A stretch of DNA of 64,000 nt from assembly GCF_010974945.1 (NCBI RefSeq), contig NZ_JAAIVB010000010.1, positions 1 through 64,000 of the forward strand, in the 5' to 3' direction. The stretch comes from Noviherbaspirillum galbum (GTDB taxonomy: Bacteria > Pseudomonadota > Gammaproteobacteria > Burkholderiales > Burkholderiaceae_D). The translations under genes and the position numbers were made by a program. The first letter of the stretch is position 1. Each line of letters begins with the position of its first letter. Shown here one piece after another: positions 9,112-18,655 of this stretch. Below the pieces are notes generated by a model. That model was given only the letters and a program-made list of their open reading frames with translations. It was not told where the DNA came from and did not search any database.

Positions 9112-10830
9112 ATGAATCTTTCCAACCTCAAGATCGGCACGCGGCTTTACGGCGGTTTCGGCGCCATGGTCGTGCTGATGATCGTCCTGCTATCCATGGC
9201 CTACGCGAATTTTTCCCGGCTCGGCCATGCGAATGGGATGAACATCCACACCTATGAAGTGCTGGAGGAAGTGACCGGGATGCTTACCAGCCTCGTCAAC
9301 ATCGAGACCGGGCAACGCGGATTTTCCCTGACCGGAAAGGATGCGTCCCTCGAACCGCTGAATGCCGGCAAGAATGACTTCAAGCATCATTGGGAAAAGG
9401 CGAAATCGCTGACCTCCGACAATCCGAAGCAGCAGGAACGCCTCTCGCAGCTGCAGGCGGCCCAGCAGAAATGGATGGGCGACGCGATCGAACCCGCGAT
9501 CGCCTTGCGCCGCGACATCGAGGGCGGCAAGTCGCAGATGGACGCCGCCGTGGAAATGGAGCGCGCCGCCAAGGGCAAGCAGGCAATGGACGCGATGCGC
9601 GCGCTGCTTGGCGACCTCGACAAGGAAGAGCGTTCCCTGCTGACCGTCCGGGCGCAGGAAGCCGCATCGCTGCAGTCGCTGACGAGCAGCACCATCATCG
9701 TTGGCGGCATCGTCGGCGCCGCACTGGCCGCGATGCTGTCGATCTGGCTGACCCGCAACATCACCCGCCCGATGGCGGACGCCGTCGACCTCGCAAAGCG
9801 CGTCGCCAAGGGCGACCTGACGGCACGCATCGACACCAGGTCGACCGACGAGACCGGCCAGCTGATCGCCGCGCTGCGCGACATGAACGAAAGCCTCGTC
9901 CGCATCGTTTCCGAAGTGCGCAACGGCACCGACCAGATTTCCGCTGCGTCGAGCCAGATCGCGGACGGCAACATGGACCTGTCGTCGCGCACCGAGCAGC
10001 AGGCGAGTTCGCTGGAAGAAACGGCATCGTCGATGGAAGAACTCACCTCGACCGTGCAGCAGAACGCGGAGAACGCACGCCAGGCGAACACCCTCGCCAG
10101 CTCCGCATCCGAGATCGCGCAGAAGGGTGGCGCCGTCGTCTCCGAAGTGGTCGGCACGATGGGCGCCATCAATGAATCGGCACGCAAGATCGTCGACATC
10201 ATCACGGTGATCGACGGCATCGCCTTCCAGACCAACATCCTGGCGCTGAACGCCGCGGTGGAAGCCGCCCGCGCCGGCGAGCAAGGACGCGGCTTTGCCG
10301 TCGTTGCCGCCGAGGTGCGCAACCTCGCGCAACGCAGCGCCGCCGCCGCCAAGGAAATCAAGACGCTGATCAACGATTCCGTGGAAAAGGTCGATGCGGG
10401 CAGCAAGCTGGTGGACCAGGCAGGCGCCACCATGGACGAGGTCGTTTCCAGCGTCAAGCGCGTCACCGACATCATCGCGGAAATCGCCGAGGCCAGCGAG
10501 GAACAGCGCAACGGCATCGAGCAGGTGAACCAGGCGATTACCCAGATGGACGACGTGACCCAGCAAAACGCCGCCCTGGTGGAAGAAGCCGCCGCCGCGG
10601 CAAATGCCATGCAGGACCAGGCATCCAATCTTTCCCAGATGGTGTCGGTCTTCACCATCGACGCGTCCTTGCACCAGACCCGGCAGCATGCCGTGTCTCC
10701 TGCGGCCAAGCCCAAGGCAGCGGCCCGGAAAGCCTCCTCCAGCCTCGCCGTGGCCAAGCCGGTGGTGCCGAAGAACGCATCGCTGGCGAAAGCGACCGCG
10801 ACTTCCGGCAACGACTGGGACGAGTTTTAA
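9112..10830 (+). CDS. Methyl-accepting chemotaxis protein, CHASE3-like sensor
   Basis: A 572-residue chemoreceptor. The first transmembrane helix is about residues 10-32. The periplasmic part contains [11 protein letters not shown], which resembles a CHASE3 sensor. The second helix is about 190-215, followed by HAMP. The signalling hairpin tip is standard: [37 protein letters not shown]. The protein ends in DWDEF, fitting the xWxxF tether for the CheR/CheB adaptation enzymes. cheW lies upstream and an intrinsic terminator directly after. The ligand cannot be told from sequence. Confidence 0.96.
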   Translation: MNLSNLKIGTRLYGGFGAMVVLMIVLLSMAYANFSRLGHANGMNIHTYEVLEEVTGMLTSLVNIETGQRGFSLTGKDASLEPLNAGKNDFKHHWEKAKSLTSDNPKQQERLSQLQAAQQKWMGDAIEPAIALRRDIEGGKSQMDAAVEMERAAKGKQAMDAMRALLGDLDKEERSLLTVRAQEAASLQSLTSSTIIVGGIVGAALAAMLSIWLTRNITRPMADAVDLAKRVAKGDLTARIDTRSTDETGQLIAALRDMNESLVRIVSEVRNGTDQISAASSQIADGNMDLSSRTEQQASSLEETASSMEELTSTVQQNAENARQANTLASSASEIAQKGGAVVSEVVGTMGAINESARKIVDIITVIDGIAFQTNILALNAAVEAARAGEQGRGFAVVAAEVRNLAQRSAAAAKEIKTLINDSVEKVDAGSKLVDQAGATMDEVVSSVKRVTDIIAEIAEASEEQRNGIEQVNQAITQMDDVTQQNAALVEEAAAAANAMQDQASNLSQMVSVFTIDASLHQTRQHAVSPAAKPKAAARKASSSLAVAKPVVPKNASLAKATATSGNDWDEF

Positions 10831-10852
10831 GCCGATCGCGACTGGCGGCGTG

Positions 10853-10878
10853 AAAAGGGCGGGCGACCGCCCTTTTTT
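10853..10878 (+). terminator. Rho-independent terminator after the chemoreceptor
   Basis: AAAAGGGCGG (10853-10862) pairs perfectly with CCGCCCTTTT (10867-10876) around GCGA, followed by more T residues. It lies about 20 bases after the receptor's stop codon. Confidence 0.92.
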
Positions 10879-11025
10879 ATTTCTTGCTTCATGCTTGCGT
10901 TCATTTCGCGCGTGTGAAGCAGGCTTGCCGGAATCAGGGCTCGCCAATGTTGTCCAACACGAACCAGGCAAACGTCCAGCGCGATCGCGGCAGCCTGGAT
11001 CTCCTGTTCTTCATGGAGCCGAATC

Positions 11026-11547
11026 ATGAAAATCATGCCATCCATCGTGTCATTCACCGCCTTGTGCGCCGTGCTGGCTTGCGGCTTGCCGCCGGCCGGC
11101 GCGGCAAGCACACGCGTCGCCTTCGTCAGTCCCGAAAGGTACGCCGACGTCGACCGCTTCTCCGACGAATCCAGCCGCGCCATGCGTGCCATCGAAAGCA
11201 CCATTGCCAGCTTGGCCGATCGTTACTTGCCGCCCAACGCCATGCTGCGGGTCGAGGTGCTGGACCTCGACCTCGCGGGAAGGCTGGTGCCTTCCGTGCG
11301 CGCCGGACGCGACATCCGCGTGGAACGCGGCCTCTCGAGCCCGGCAGTCATGCGCCTGCATTACGTGCTCGAGCAGGACGGGCGCGTGGTCGCCGACCGG
11401 GAAGAAACCATCCACGGGCTCTCGACCACCGTCCGGCCCGACGCCCGGCGCACCGATCAATCCTTCCCCGATGAGCGGCTCATGCTGGACCAATGGTTCC
11501 GCCGTACCTTCGCCGAGGGCAGGAACAACGGTGCGGGCGGACATTGA
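11026..11547 (+). CDS. DUF3016 family secreted protein
   Basis: A 173-residue protein with a signal peptide (about residues 1-26, ending PAGAA). The mature part matches the DUF3016 pattern: TRVAFVSPERYADVDRF, then LRVEVLDLDLAGRL, then the late MRLHYVLEQDGRVVADREETI. The function of this family is not known. A second ATG nine bases on (11035) is a possible start; the GGAG at about 11014 serves the first better. It stands alone between two terminators, so it is probably a single-gene unit. Confidence 0.85.
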   Translation: MKIMPSIVSFTALCAVLACGLPPAGAASTRVAFVSPERYADVDRFSDESSRAMRAIESTIASLADRYLPPNAMLRVEVLDLDLAGRLVPSVRAGRDIRVERGLSSPAVMRLHYVLEQDGRVVADREETIHGLSTTVRPDARRTDQSFPDERLMLDQWFRRTFAEGRNNGAGGH

Positions 11548-11657
11548 GCAAGAGCATACCTCGCGCATTTCCTGAAAAAATTTCTTTCAGGCAGTCTTGA
11601 AAGGCGGAGGGCACACCCTAGATAGGGGATGTCTCCCTCTCCTCTTTGGAGGATTTT

Positions 11658-11688
11658 GCCCGCAACAGGCCGTTGCGGGCTTTTTTTT
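11658..11688 (+). terminator. Rho-independent terminator
   Basis: GCCCGCAAC (11658-11666) pairs with GTTGCGGGC (11672-11680) around five bases, followed by eight T residues. It would end transcription from the DUF3016 gene before the converging aldo/keto reductase gene. Confidence 0.92.
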
Positions 11689-11729
11689 GGGCTGAGCGGG
11701 TCGCGATGGTGCCGATCCGGTAAGCCATG

Positions 11730-12722
11730 TCAGCGGTTCTTCCACCATGCGGCCATCGTCTTCTGCATCGCGCCATCGGGAACGATGCCCGTGCCGGCAT
11801 GGCAGTTCTCCATCATGTGCCCAGGCTTTGCCGTTCCCGGAATCACGCAGGTCACCGCCGGATGGCCCAGCACGTATTTGAGCAAGATTTGCGGCCAGCT
11901 GCTGCAATCGATCTCGCTGGCCCAGCCCGGCAGCGGCGTGCCACTCAGGCTGCGCAGCAGTCCGCCTCCGCCGAAAGGCTGGTTGACCAGGACCGCGATG
12001 CCGCGCTCGGCGGCCAGGGGCAGGAGACGCTGTTCCGCGGCACGGTCGGCCAAGGAATAGTTGAACTGCACGAAGTCAAGCGGCTCCGCGCGCATGATGG
12101 CTTCCAGTTCGCCGAACGCGCTTGCTGTGTAGTGGGTGATCCCGAGGTAGCGGATGAGCCCCTCGGACTTCCACCCGCGCAAGGTTTTCATGTGTGTGCG
12201 CCAGTCCACCAGGTTATGGATCTGCATCAGTTCGATGCGTGGATCGCGCAGCAGCTCCATGGATTTCCGCATCTGGCTGATGCCTTCCTCCCGGCCGCGC
12301 GTCCATACCTTGGTCGCGACGAAAGCCCGGTCATGCGCTTTCAGTTCCGAGAGCAGTTCGCCGGCGACGGCCTCCGACCTGCCATACATGGGCGAGCTGT
12401 CGATGACCGTTCCGCCGGCTGCGAAGAGGACCTTGAGCGTTTCCCGCAGGGGCGCGCGCTCCGCTTCGTCCGGACCGGCATCGAAGGTTTGCCAGGTGCC
12501 CACGCCAATCACGGGCAATGCCTCGCCGCTGGACGGGATGGGACGGGTGTGCATCGGTCCCATGGGCTTCGGCGGCGCTGGCGCTGGCGCGGGCGCGTCC
12601 GCGGCGCGCCCGGTGCCGGACAGGCCAAGGCCGACCATGGAAGCCATGGCAAGCCTGAGGAATTCGGCGCGCGTCATGCCATGCCCGCGCCGTCCCGCAT
12701 CATCAACGTTTTCCTGGTTCAT
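11730..12722 (-). CDS. Aldo/keto reductase, probably exported
   Basis: About 330 residues. The core is an aldo/keto reductase barrel that uses NADPH: LPVIGVGTWQTFD, then GGTVIDSSPMYGRSEAVAGEL (the aspartate and tyrosine of the catalytic set), FVATKVW with the lysine, and MQIHNLVDW. The N-terminus carries a hydrophobic segment after arginines (TRAEFLRLAMASMVGLGLSG), suggesting export or membrane attachment. Only one arginine precedes the T-R-A-E-F stretch, so it is not a standard twin-arginine signal. ATG at 12722 has GGAGG eight bases before it. The start overlaps the end of the upstream MFS gene by 20 bases, so they form one operon. Substrate unknown. Confidence 0.9.
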   Translation of the reverse strand: MNQENVDDAGRRGHGMTRAEFLRLAMASMVGLGLSGTGRAADAPAPAPAPPKPMGPMHTRPIPSSGEALPVIGVGTWQTFDAGPDEAERAPLRETLKVLFAAGGTVIDSSPMYGRSEAVAGELLSELKAHDRAFVATKVWTRGREEGISQMRKSMELLRDPRIELMQIHNLVDWRTHMKTLRGWKSEGLIRYLGITHYTASAFGELEAIMRAEPLDFVQFNYSLADRAAEQRLLPLAAERGIAVLVNQPFGGGGLLRSLSGTPLPGWASEIDCSSWPQILLKYVLGHPAVTCVIPGTAKPGHMMENCHAGTGIVPDGAMQKTMAAWWKNR

Positions 12723-14061
12723 CGGTCTTGCCTCCAATTGGGAAATTGTCAGTGGCAGTTCCATCTGCCCGCGCCGACTGCTGGCGTGCGAGCCAGCGGG
12801 CCAACCCCACCCAGGCCAGCGTCAGCGGCGCCATCAACGCGGTCATTGCAGAGAAGCCGATGCCCGCGGCAGCGGCGGTCGCAATGAGCCATCCGGACGC
12901 CGCATCGCCGCCACGGTAAACCAGGGTATCGATCACGTTCTTGGCCTTGTACTTGGCGTCGCGGCCGAGCACAGTGAACAGGGTCTCCCGCGCCGGCCTC
13001 GAGAGCGCGTAATCGGTCGCGCGCCTCACGCCCTGCGCCAGGGCCAGCATGCCGGTCGAGGGCAGCGCGGCCAGCGCCGCGCAGGCGGCCATGCCCAGCA
13101 GGGGAAGCAGCGCCAGCACGGCGGCCACGCCCAGCCAGCGCATCAGGCGACCGGTCAGCAAGGTTTGCGTTACCAGGGCGAGCACGGACACGAGCAGGTC
13201 GATGCCTGCGAAGAACTGTGTCCGGCCGGCGGTGTCGGGAAACGCCCCGGCGACGATCTTGCCTTGTTCCACGTAGAGCACGGTCGAGACAAAGGAATGC
13301 AGCAGAAGATACAGCGCGATGCCCGCCAGGTAGCGGTCGCGCAGCAATGCGCTCAATCCGGACAACAGGCTGCCATCAAGGCGAACATTGCCGTGCCGCG
13401 CAACGCCGATGAGCTCGTCTTGCCTGCCATCGTCGCGGCGGAGCACGCGGAAACCTTGCACGGCAATTTCCAGTAGCAATGCGGAGGCGATCGTCAATGC
13501 CGCTATGCCGAACGTGGCCGAGGCAATAGCCGCCAGCGCCGGACCGAGCAGGGCGCCAGCGGTGCCGCCGGCCGCGATGAAGCCAAAGAGCCGCTTGCCC
13601 TGCTCGATGCTGAAGTGGTCCGCCATCACGCTCCAGAACACGCTGACGACGAACAGGTTGAATACGCTGAGCCAGACGAAGAACACCCGCGCCACCAGCA
13701 GCGGAGCAACGTCGAGCAGGAACAGCGCGCTGAAGGCGAGGATGTTCAGGGAAAAGAACCGATATGCCAGCGGCACGAACCGCGCTGGCGGCCACCGGCC
13801 GGCGATTGCGCCGAATACGGGCGTGATCGCCAGCATGACGACGAAGGTCGCGGTGAACAGCCAGGGCAACTGGCCCGCGCCTCCCGCGATGCCGAGCGCG
13901 TCGCGCAGCGGCCGCAGCAGGTAATACGCGCACAGCACGCACATGAAGCCGCAGCAGCCCGCGAGCAATTGCCGCGTCTCGCCCGGGCGAATGTCAACCG
14001 CGCGCGCCAGCACGGCGTATGCCTTTCCTTCGATGCCGCGCACGCTGTCGTTGCCGTTCAA
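12703..14061 (-). CDS. MFS-type carrier resembling NTP/NDP translocases
   Basis: About 452 residues with around twelve hydrophobic helices, so an inner-membrane carrier. The early CAYYLLRPLRDALGI motif and the late RRATDYALSRPARETLFTVLGRDAKYKAKNVIDT region recall the ATP/ADP-translocase-like branch seen in free-living proteobacteria; the transported substrate of that branch is not settled. The best ribosome site is GGAGG eight bases before a TTG at 14061; ATG codons at 14094 and 14115 are in frame but have poorer sites. It overlaps the aldo/keto reductase gene downstream. Confidence 0.8.
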   Translation of the reverse strand: MNGNDSVRGIEGKAYAVLARAVDIRPGETRQLLAGCCGFMCVLCAYYLLRPLRDALGIAGGAGQLPWLFTATFVVMLAITPVFGAIAGRWPPARFVPLAYRFFSLNILAFSALFLLDVAPLLVARVFFVWLSVFNLFVVSVFWSVMADHFSIEQGKRLFGFIAAGGTAGALLGPALAAIASATFGIAALTIASALLLEIAVQGFRVLRRDDGRQDELIGVARHGNVRLDGSLLSGLSALLRDRYLAGIALYLLLHSFVSTVLYVEQGKIVAGAFPDTAGRTQFFAGIDLLVSVLALVTQTLLTGRLMRWLGVAAVLALLPLLGMAACAALAALPSTGMLALAQGVRRATDYALSRPARETLFTVLGRDAKYKAKNVIDTLVYRGGDAASGWLIATAAAAGIGFSAMTALMAPLTLAWVGLARWLARQQSARADGTATDNFPIGGKTDEPGKR

Positions 14062-14368
14062 GGTATCAGCCTCCAGTTGCCGGCCAAGCGACATCGGCCT
14101 GCATGGTTGGGCCATGTCCGGTCGTCGCCGGGCCTGGCTTCAGTATGCCCGCTTTCGGGAAAAGACGGCGTCGTAGCACGTGAGTTGCCACATGGCAAGG
14201 TGAGAATTTCCTAGTAACCCTTCTGAATACACTGACTGTTATTGAAGAAGGGATGGTGCAAAGTGCTTGCAAGAGATCTTGGCGCGAAGCACCGGCGGCC
14301 GGTGTCAATGCCGCGCGGGACTTCCCTGAACCGTATCCATCGCAAGGCCCTCAACAAGGAATACTGCC
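14062..14368. other. Divergent gap between carrier and chemoreceptor genes
   Basis: About 300 bases holding the back-to-back promoters. A palindrome TTGCCA-CA-TGGCAA is at 14186-14199. Otherwise I see no gene; the short frames here lack ribosome sites. If the carrier starts at 14115, the first 50 bases are coding. Confidence 0.45.
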
Positions 14369-16093
14369 ATGTTCAAACAACTCAAGGTCAGTACCAAGCT
14401 GTTCACCGGATTCCTGTCATTGAGCATAATGGGAGCGGTCGTTGCAGGTATCGGCATCATCAACATGAGCCGGATCAACGACATGAACGACCGCTTGTAC
14501 GAACAGGAACTGCTCGGGCTTTCCTATATCAAGGAAGCGAACATCAACCTGATCTACATCGGCCGCGCGCGCGGCGAGATGCTGCTGGCGACGACGGACG
14601 ACGATCGCCAGAAACAGATCGCCAGCATCAGGAAGTACACCGCGGACACCCACGCCTACCTGGAGAAGGGCAAGCGCCTGTTCGTGTCGCAGAAGGCCAA
14701 GGACATCTTCGAGGAATACGCCAGGATCGCCGCGGTATATGAAGCCGCGCAAGGCAAGGTGATCGATCTCGCCACCAAGGAAAAGCTTGCCGAGCGCGGC
14801 GATGAACTGAGTAAGGCGCTTGCGCTTGTGAGGAAGGATGCGAACGTCCTCGACGACCTGCTGAGCGACCTGGCCCGGCTGAAGGAAGAGCGCGCCAAGG
14901 CGACGGCGGAGGAAGGAACCGCCCTGTACGAGACGAGCCGCACCCTCATGATCGCGCTCATCATCTGCAGCGCGCTGGCCGGCGGCATGATCGGCGTACT
15001 GATCACGCGCAACCTGTCCGCCCAGCTCGGCGGCGAGCCGCACGAAGCCGTCGAGGCGGCCCGCAAGATCGCCGATGGCGACCTGAGCGTGGAAATCGTT
15101 ACCCGTCCCAACGACAAGGCCAGCATGATGCATGCCCTGTCCATGATGCGCAACAGCCTCGCAGCCATCGTCGGCAACGTGCGCGCCGGCACGGAAACCA
15201 TCGCGACCGCGTCGTCGCAGGTTGCGGCGGGAAGCCAGGACCTGTCGTCGCGCACCGAGCAGCAGGCCAGCTCGCTGGAAGAAACCGCGTCCTCGATGGA
15301 AGAGCTGACCTCCACCGTGAAGCAGAACGCCGACAACGCGCGCCAGGCCAACATGCTGGCAGAGGCCGCATCGGATGTGGCGCGGCGCGGCGGGGAAGCC
15401 ATTCACCAGGTCGTCAGCACCATGGGGGAAATCAACCAGTCCGCCGGCAAGATCGTCGACATCATCAGCGTGATCGACAGCATCGCCTTCCAGACCAACA
15501 TCCTGGCGCTGAACGCGGCCGTGGAAGCGGCTCGCGCCGGCGAGCAGGGCCGGGGCTTCGCGGTGGTCGCATCCGAAGTTAGGACCCTTGCGCAACGCTC
15601 CGCCAACGCGGCGAAGGAAATCAAGGCATTGATCAATAACTCGGTGGAGAAAGTGGAGACCGGCAGCAAGCTGGTGGCCGACGCCGGCGCGACGATGGAA
15701 GAAATCGTCGAGAGCGTGCGCCGCGTCACCGACATCATGGGCGAAATCACCGCCGCGACCCAGGAGCAGACCTCGGGCATCGAGCAGATCAACCAGGCCG
15801 TCACCCAGATGGACGAGGTGACCCAGCAGAATGCGGCCCTCGTCGAGCAGGCCGCGGCTGCGGCCGAAGCCATGCAGGATCAGGCGGCGCAATTGTCGCA
15901 GGTAGTCAGCGTGTTCAAGGTGGACCGCTTTGCCGTCAGCCTGGCCGCGCCTTCCCAGCCGCCCAGGAAAGCCGCCAAGGTAGTTGCCGCGCCTGCAGCG
16001 CGTACCGTGGCATCAAAGCTGTCGCCGGCCCAGCTTCGCAGGAACCAGGTCGCCTTGGCACCTTCGCCGACGGAACATTGGGAAGAGTTCTGA
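14369..16093 (+). CDS. Methyl-accepting chemotaxis protein, four-helix-bundle sensor
   Basis: A 574-residue chemoreceptor. A transmembrane helix is at about 12-33, and the periplasmic part ([20 protein letters not shown]) looks like a four-helix-bundle ligand domain. The second helix is near residues 191-210, followed by a HAMP-like region. The signalling tip ([37 protein letters not shown]) is almost the same as in the receptor at 9112. It also ends in an xWxxF pentapeptide, HWEEF. The gene stands alone with its own terminator. Ligand unknown. Confidence 0.96.
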   Translation: MFKQLKVSTKLFTGFLSLSIMGAVVAGIGIINMSRINDMNDRLYEQELLGLSYIKEANINLIYIGRARGEMLLATTDDDRQKQIASIRKYTADTHAYLEKGKRLFVSQKAKDIFEEYARIAAVYEAAQGKVIDLATKEKLAERGDELSKALALVRKDANVLDDLLSDLARLKEERAKATAEEGTALYETSRTLMIALIICSALAGGMIGVLITRNLSAQLGGEPHEAVEAARKIADGDLSVEIVTRPNDKASMMHALSMMRNSLAAIVGNVRAGTETIATASSQVAAGSQDLSSRTEQQASSLEETASSMEELTSTVKQNADNARQANMLAEAASDVARRGGEAIHQVVSTMGEINQSAGKIVDIISVIDSIAFQTNILALNAAVEAARAGEQGRGFAVVASEVRTLAQRSANAAKEIKALINNSVEKVETGSKLVADAGATMEEIVESVRRVTDIMGEITAATQEQTSGIEQINQAVTQMDEVTQQNAALVEQAAAAAEAMQDQAAQLSQVVSVFKVDRFAVSLAAPSQPPRKAAKVVAAPAARTVASKLSPAQLRRNQVALAPSPTEHWEEF

Positions 16094-16149
16094 ATTCCCG
16101 CTTCTTTCCGTGACTGCTCCGCCGGCCCATCCGGCAGCGGAGTTTACCG

Positions 16150-16177
16150 ACCGCCGGCTTCGTCCGGCGGTTTTTTT
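16150..16177 (+). terminator. Rho-independent terminator after the second chemoreceptor
   Basis: ACCGCCGG (16150-16157) pairs with CCGGCGGT (16164-16171) around CTTCGT, followed by a run of seven T residues. Confidence 0.92.
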
Positions 16178-16421
16178 ATTGGAGCGTAGACTGCTTTGTG
16201 GATGTCTGGTTTGTCGAGGCGAGAGGGATGATGTGAGGCGCACCGTGTGATTGAAATGGGATGTCTGCCTTCGCTGGAATGACAAGGGGTGCGGGTAAGG
16301 CGGAGGCAAACGGGAATGATGCAGACGCCAGGTTCTCTGCTCGGCGCGAATTGACATATCCCTCGCACAAGCCTATCGTGCGAGAGCTTTATCCCTTAAC
16401 CTACTCTTCGGTTCGCCAATC
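16178..16421. other. Gap with a possible worn repeat
   Basis: No gene is seen. Around 16275-16320 the words GGAATGAC and GGGAATGAT recall the small dispersed repeats with GGGAATGAC cores found in many proteobacteria, but no clean inverted pair is visible. The promoter of the small gene at 16422 should be near the right end. Confidence 0.3.
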
Positions 16422-16598
16422 ATGAGAAAAGCAGCAGCCAAATCGCGACAGGATGGCTTCATCAACGTGCCGGTGACTGAGGAAACCCGCAAGGGCCTGC
16501 ATCAGCTCAAGGAATCGATGGGAGCGCAGAGTCAGGCGGAAGTCATCGAACGCGCCGTCAGGGTCATGCTGGCCATCCAGAAAGCAGCGTCCGCCTGA
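16422..16598 (+). CDS. Small ribbon-helix-helix-like protein, 58 residues
   Basis: Starts MRKAAAKSRQDGFINVPV and ends with a helix rich in Ala and Val. The layout of a basic start, a short beta strand (FINVPVT), then two helices (EETRKGLHQLKESMG and QAEVIERAVRVMLAIQ) matches ribbon-helix-helix DNA-binding proteins such as Arc or the antitoxin part of toxin-antitoxin pairs. No toxin gene is adjacent. I see no strong ribosome site, which lowers confidence in translation, but the amphipathic pattern is unlikely by chance. Confidence 0.65.
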   Translation: MRKAAAKSRQDGFINVPVTEETRKGLHQLKESMGAQSQAEVIERAVRVMLAIQKAASA

Positions 16599-16861
16599 AG
16601 CGAAGATGGTAGGCCGGGGCGCCAGGTGTCGCAAATGCAGGCGGAGGGCCTGGTTCAGAACCGGTGCAGCCGCCAGCCGCGTCTGAACCGGATCAGCAAG
16701 GCACGAAACAAGGATGTCTTGGTCGGTATGCGTTGAAAAAGCGAGTGTCCCATCAAAGCTCCAGAGTCATGGTTCCATTGTAGGAATTTCCCATGACGTT
16801 TCGGTGACAACCCGCATGACCGTTGATCTGTCGCTAGCGACTCCGGGCCTTCATTGCAACG

Positions 16862-18289
16862 TCATGACATGCGCTCATTGAGCATCACGCTCATGACGCG
16901 CAACATGTCCACGTCCCGTTCGTTGAGCGACATGTCGGGCGCGTGGCTGAAGCAGCACAGCGTGCCGTACACCGATCCGTCCTTCCTGAGAAGGGGCACG
17001 CTGAGATGGGCGCGCACCGGAATTTCGCGGGTGGCAGGCAGCGACGAGGCCTCGCTGTTTGCCATCGCATCCGGCAGGCACTCCGGAAGGCGCCCATCGA
17101 CGACGCGCTGGCAGAAGGTTTCTTCCAGCGGGTCGCTGTTCCCCTGCTGGATCAGCGCGGAATTCACCGGCGGATCCACCTGCTCGAACACGCGCCTTCC
17201 CTCCTCGAACTTGCTGATGAAAGCCACGTCCATGCCGAAGTGTTCGCGCGTGGCACGCAGCGCGTCTTGCAGGAACTGCTCGCGCGCGCCGAAGCCCGGG
17301 TTCGCCTGCGGTTTCGCAAACACCTTTTCCATGAAATCGAAGAATGGGGCGCGCGGCGCGGCGGGCGGCACGCTTGCGGGCGTTGTACGGTCATGCCACT
17401 TCGCGAGGCGGGCGCGGCCATCGCGCTTGGCGCGGTACATCGCTTCGTCAGCCTGCCGGATGAGGATGTCGGACGTCGTCTCGTCGCCCTGGTAGATGCT
17501 CAGGCCGATGCTGGCCGTGACGACGAGAGGCTTGCCCGGTTCGAGCTGCATGGGCTCGGCGATCAGGTCCAGCAGCTTGTCGGCCACGATGACCGCATCC
17601 TTGTCTTGTTCCACGTCTTCCATCAGCAACAGGAACTCGTCTCCGCCCAGGCGGCCGATGAAGTCGTTCTGCCGCAGGTTGGCCTTGAGGCGCTTCGCCA
17701 GTTCCTTGAGGACCATGTCTCCGACGTGATGCCCTTGCAGGTCGTTGATGACCTTGAATTGATCCAGATCGATGAAGAGCACGGCCAGGCCGCGATCCCT
17801 GCGCTTGGCGGCGGCGATCGCGGCGTCGAGGCGCTCGCGCACGTGCCGCCGGTTGGGCAGGCCGGTCAGGGTGTCGGTCCTGGCGATTTCGAGAAGCTGG
17901 TCCTCGGTTCGCCGGCGCTCGGACAGGTCATGCAGGAAGGAAAAGAAGACCACGCGTCCCTGGTCTTCGCCCATCGAGACCGTCATCTCCACCGGGAAGA
18001 TTTCACCGTCGCGGCGGCGCGCCTGCAGGGTGACGCGGCGGTTCAGCATGCGGACCTCGCCGGTTTCCTGGAAACGCTTCATCCCTCTTTCATGTTGGTC
18101 GCGCTGTGCTTCCGGAACGATCAGCTCCGCCATCGGCCGCCCCATGGCCTCGCCGGGATGCCACCCGAAGAGCTTGGTCGCCATGTTGTTCCAGCGGATG
18201 ACGTTGCCTTGCGAATCGATGGCGATGAAGGCGTCGTGGCAGGCGTCTAGCAGGGCATCGAGTAGGGGAGGGATGGGACGTTCGATCAT
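16862..18289 (-). CDS. Diguanylate cyclase with PAS and GAF domains
   Basis: About 475 residues: a PAS domain at roughly 5-125 (FIAIDSQGNVIRWNNMATKLFGW), a GGDEF domain at about 130-300, and a GAF-like domain to the end. The active site GGDEF is intact. An inhibitory c-di-GMP site, RQND, lies five residues before it. It should make c-di-GMP in the cytoplasm in response to a PAS or GAF signal. The GAF domain after the GGDEF is the less usual order. ATG at 18289 has AAGG eight bases before it; another ATG is six codons earlier. It stands alone. Confidence 0.94.
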   Translation of the reverse strand: MIERPIPPLLDALLDACHDAFIAIDSQGNVIRWNNMATKLFGWHPGEAMGRPMAELIVPEAQRDQHERGMKRFQETGEVRMLNRRVTLQARRRDGEIFPVEMTVSMGEDQGRVVFFSFLHDLSERRRTEDQLLEIARTDTLTGLPNRRHVRERLDAAIAAAKRRDRGLAVLFIDLDQFKVINDLQGHHVGDMVLKELAKRLKANLRQNDFIGRLGGDEFLLLMEDVEQDKDAVIVADKLLDLIAEPMQLEPGKPLVVTASIGLSIYQGDETTSDILIRQADEAMYRAKRDGRARLAKWHDRTTPASVPPAAPRAPFFDFMEKVFAKPQANPGFGAREQFLQDALRATREHFGMDVAFISKFEEGRRVFEQVDPPVNSALIQQGNSDPLEETFCQRVVDGRLPECLPDAMANSEASSLPATREIPVRAHLSVPLLRKDGSVYGTLCCFSHAPDMSLNERDVDMLRVMSVMLNERMS

Positions 18290-18655
18290 GTTAGCTGGCC
18301 TTGCCATTTCTTGATAAAAACGGTGCGGTAACCGGGATCATTTCTCATAAGAAACATTAGCTGTTTCCGCCTTTCGTTCGGCAACAAAGAACCCTTGGAT
18401 TGACTTTCGTCAAACTATGTTTCCTTAAAGATTAGGGCTCTCCAGCTTGCCTGTCTACTCCCGGCACATTTATGCAGGATAAGACGAAGTTTCTCACTTC
18501 CGGGTTGAGCTTGCTCAATTTCGCTCAGGAACATGGAAGAGGGTCATCTTGTCTGATGGAACATATTATTCCAAATTAGAAGACGTCGTTCTGCAATGCG
18601 GAACAACATGCAGGCTGGCATACCGGCCATCCAATTCAGACTGGAGACGACACCC
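18290..18655. other. Upstream region of the lipoprotein hydrolase
   Basis: About 365 bases between two divergent genes, with no gene of its own that I can support. It contains one FNR-type box at 18400-18413, listed separately, and is somewhat A+T-richer than the genes around it. Confidence 0.45.
18400..18413. promoter_or_regulatory. FNR/FixK-type box
   Basis: TTGAC-TTTC-GTCAA is a perfect inverted repeat fitting the FNR/FixK form TTGA-N6-TCAA. It is about 240 bases before the start codon of the hydrolase gene and 110 bases from the cyclase start on the other strand. With no promoter mapped, its target is open. Confidence 0.4.

Noticed and set aside
9190-10971. Very long open frame (about 590 residues) on the minus strand opposite the first chemoreceptor
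   Set aside because: It is the mirror of a certain gene in G+C-rich DNA. Its translation is a His/Gly/Arg-rich jumble with no known domain.
16261-16320. REP-like dispersed repeat with GGGAATGAC-type cores
   Set aside because: Only single, imperfect words are seen, without an inverted partner; needs other copies in the genome.
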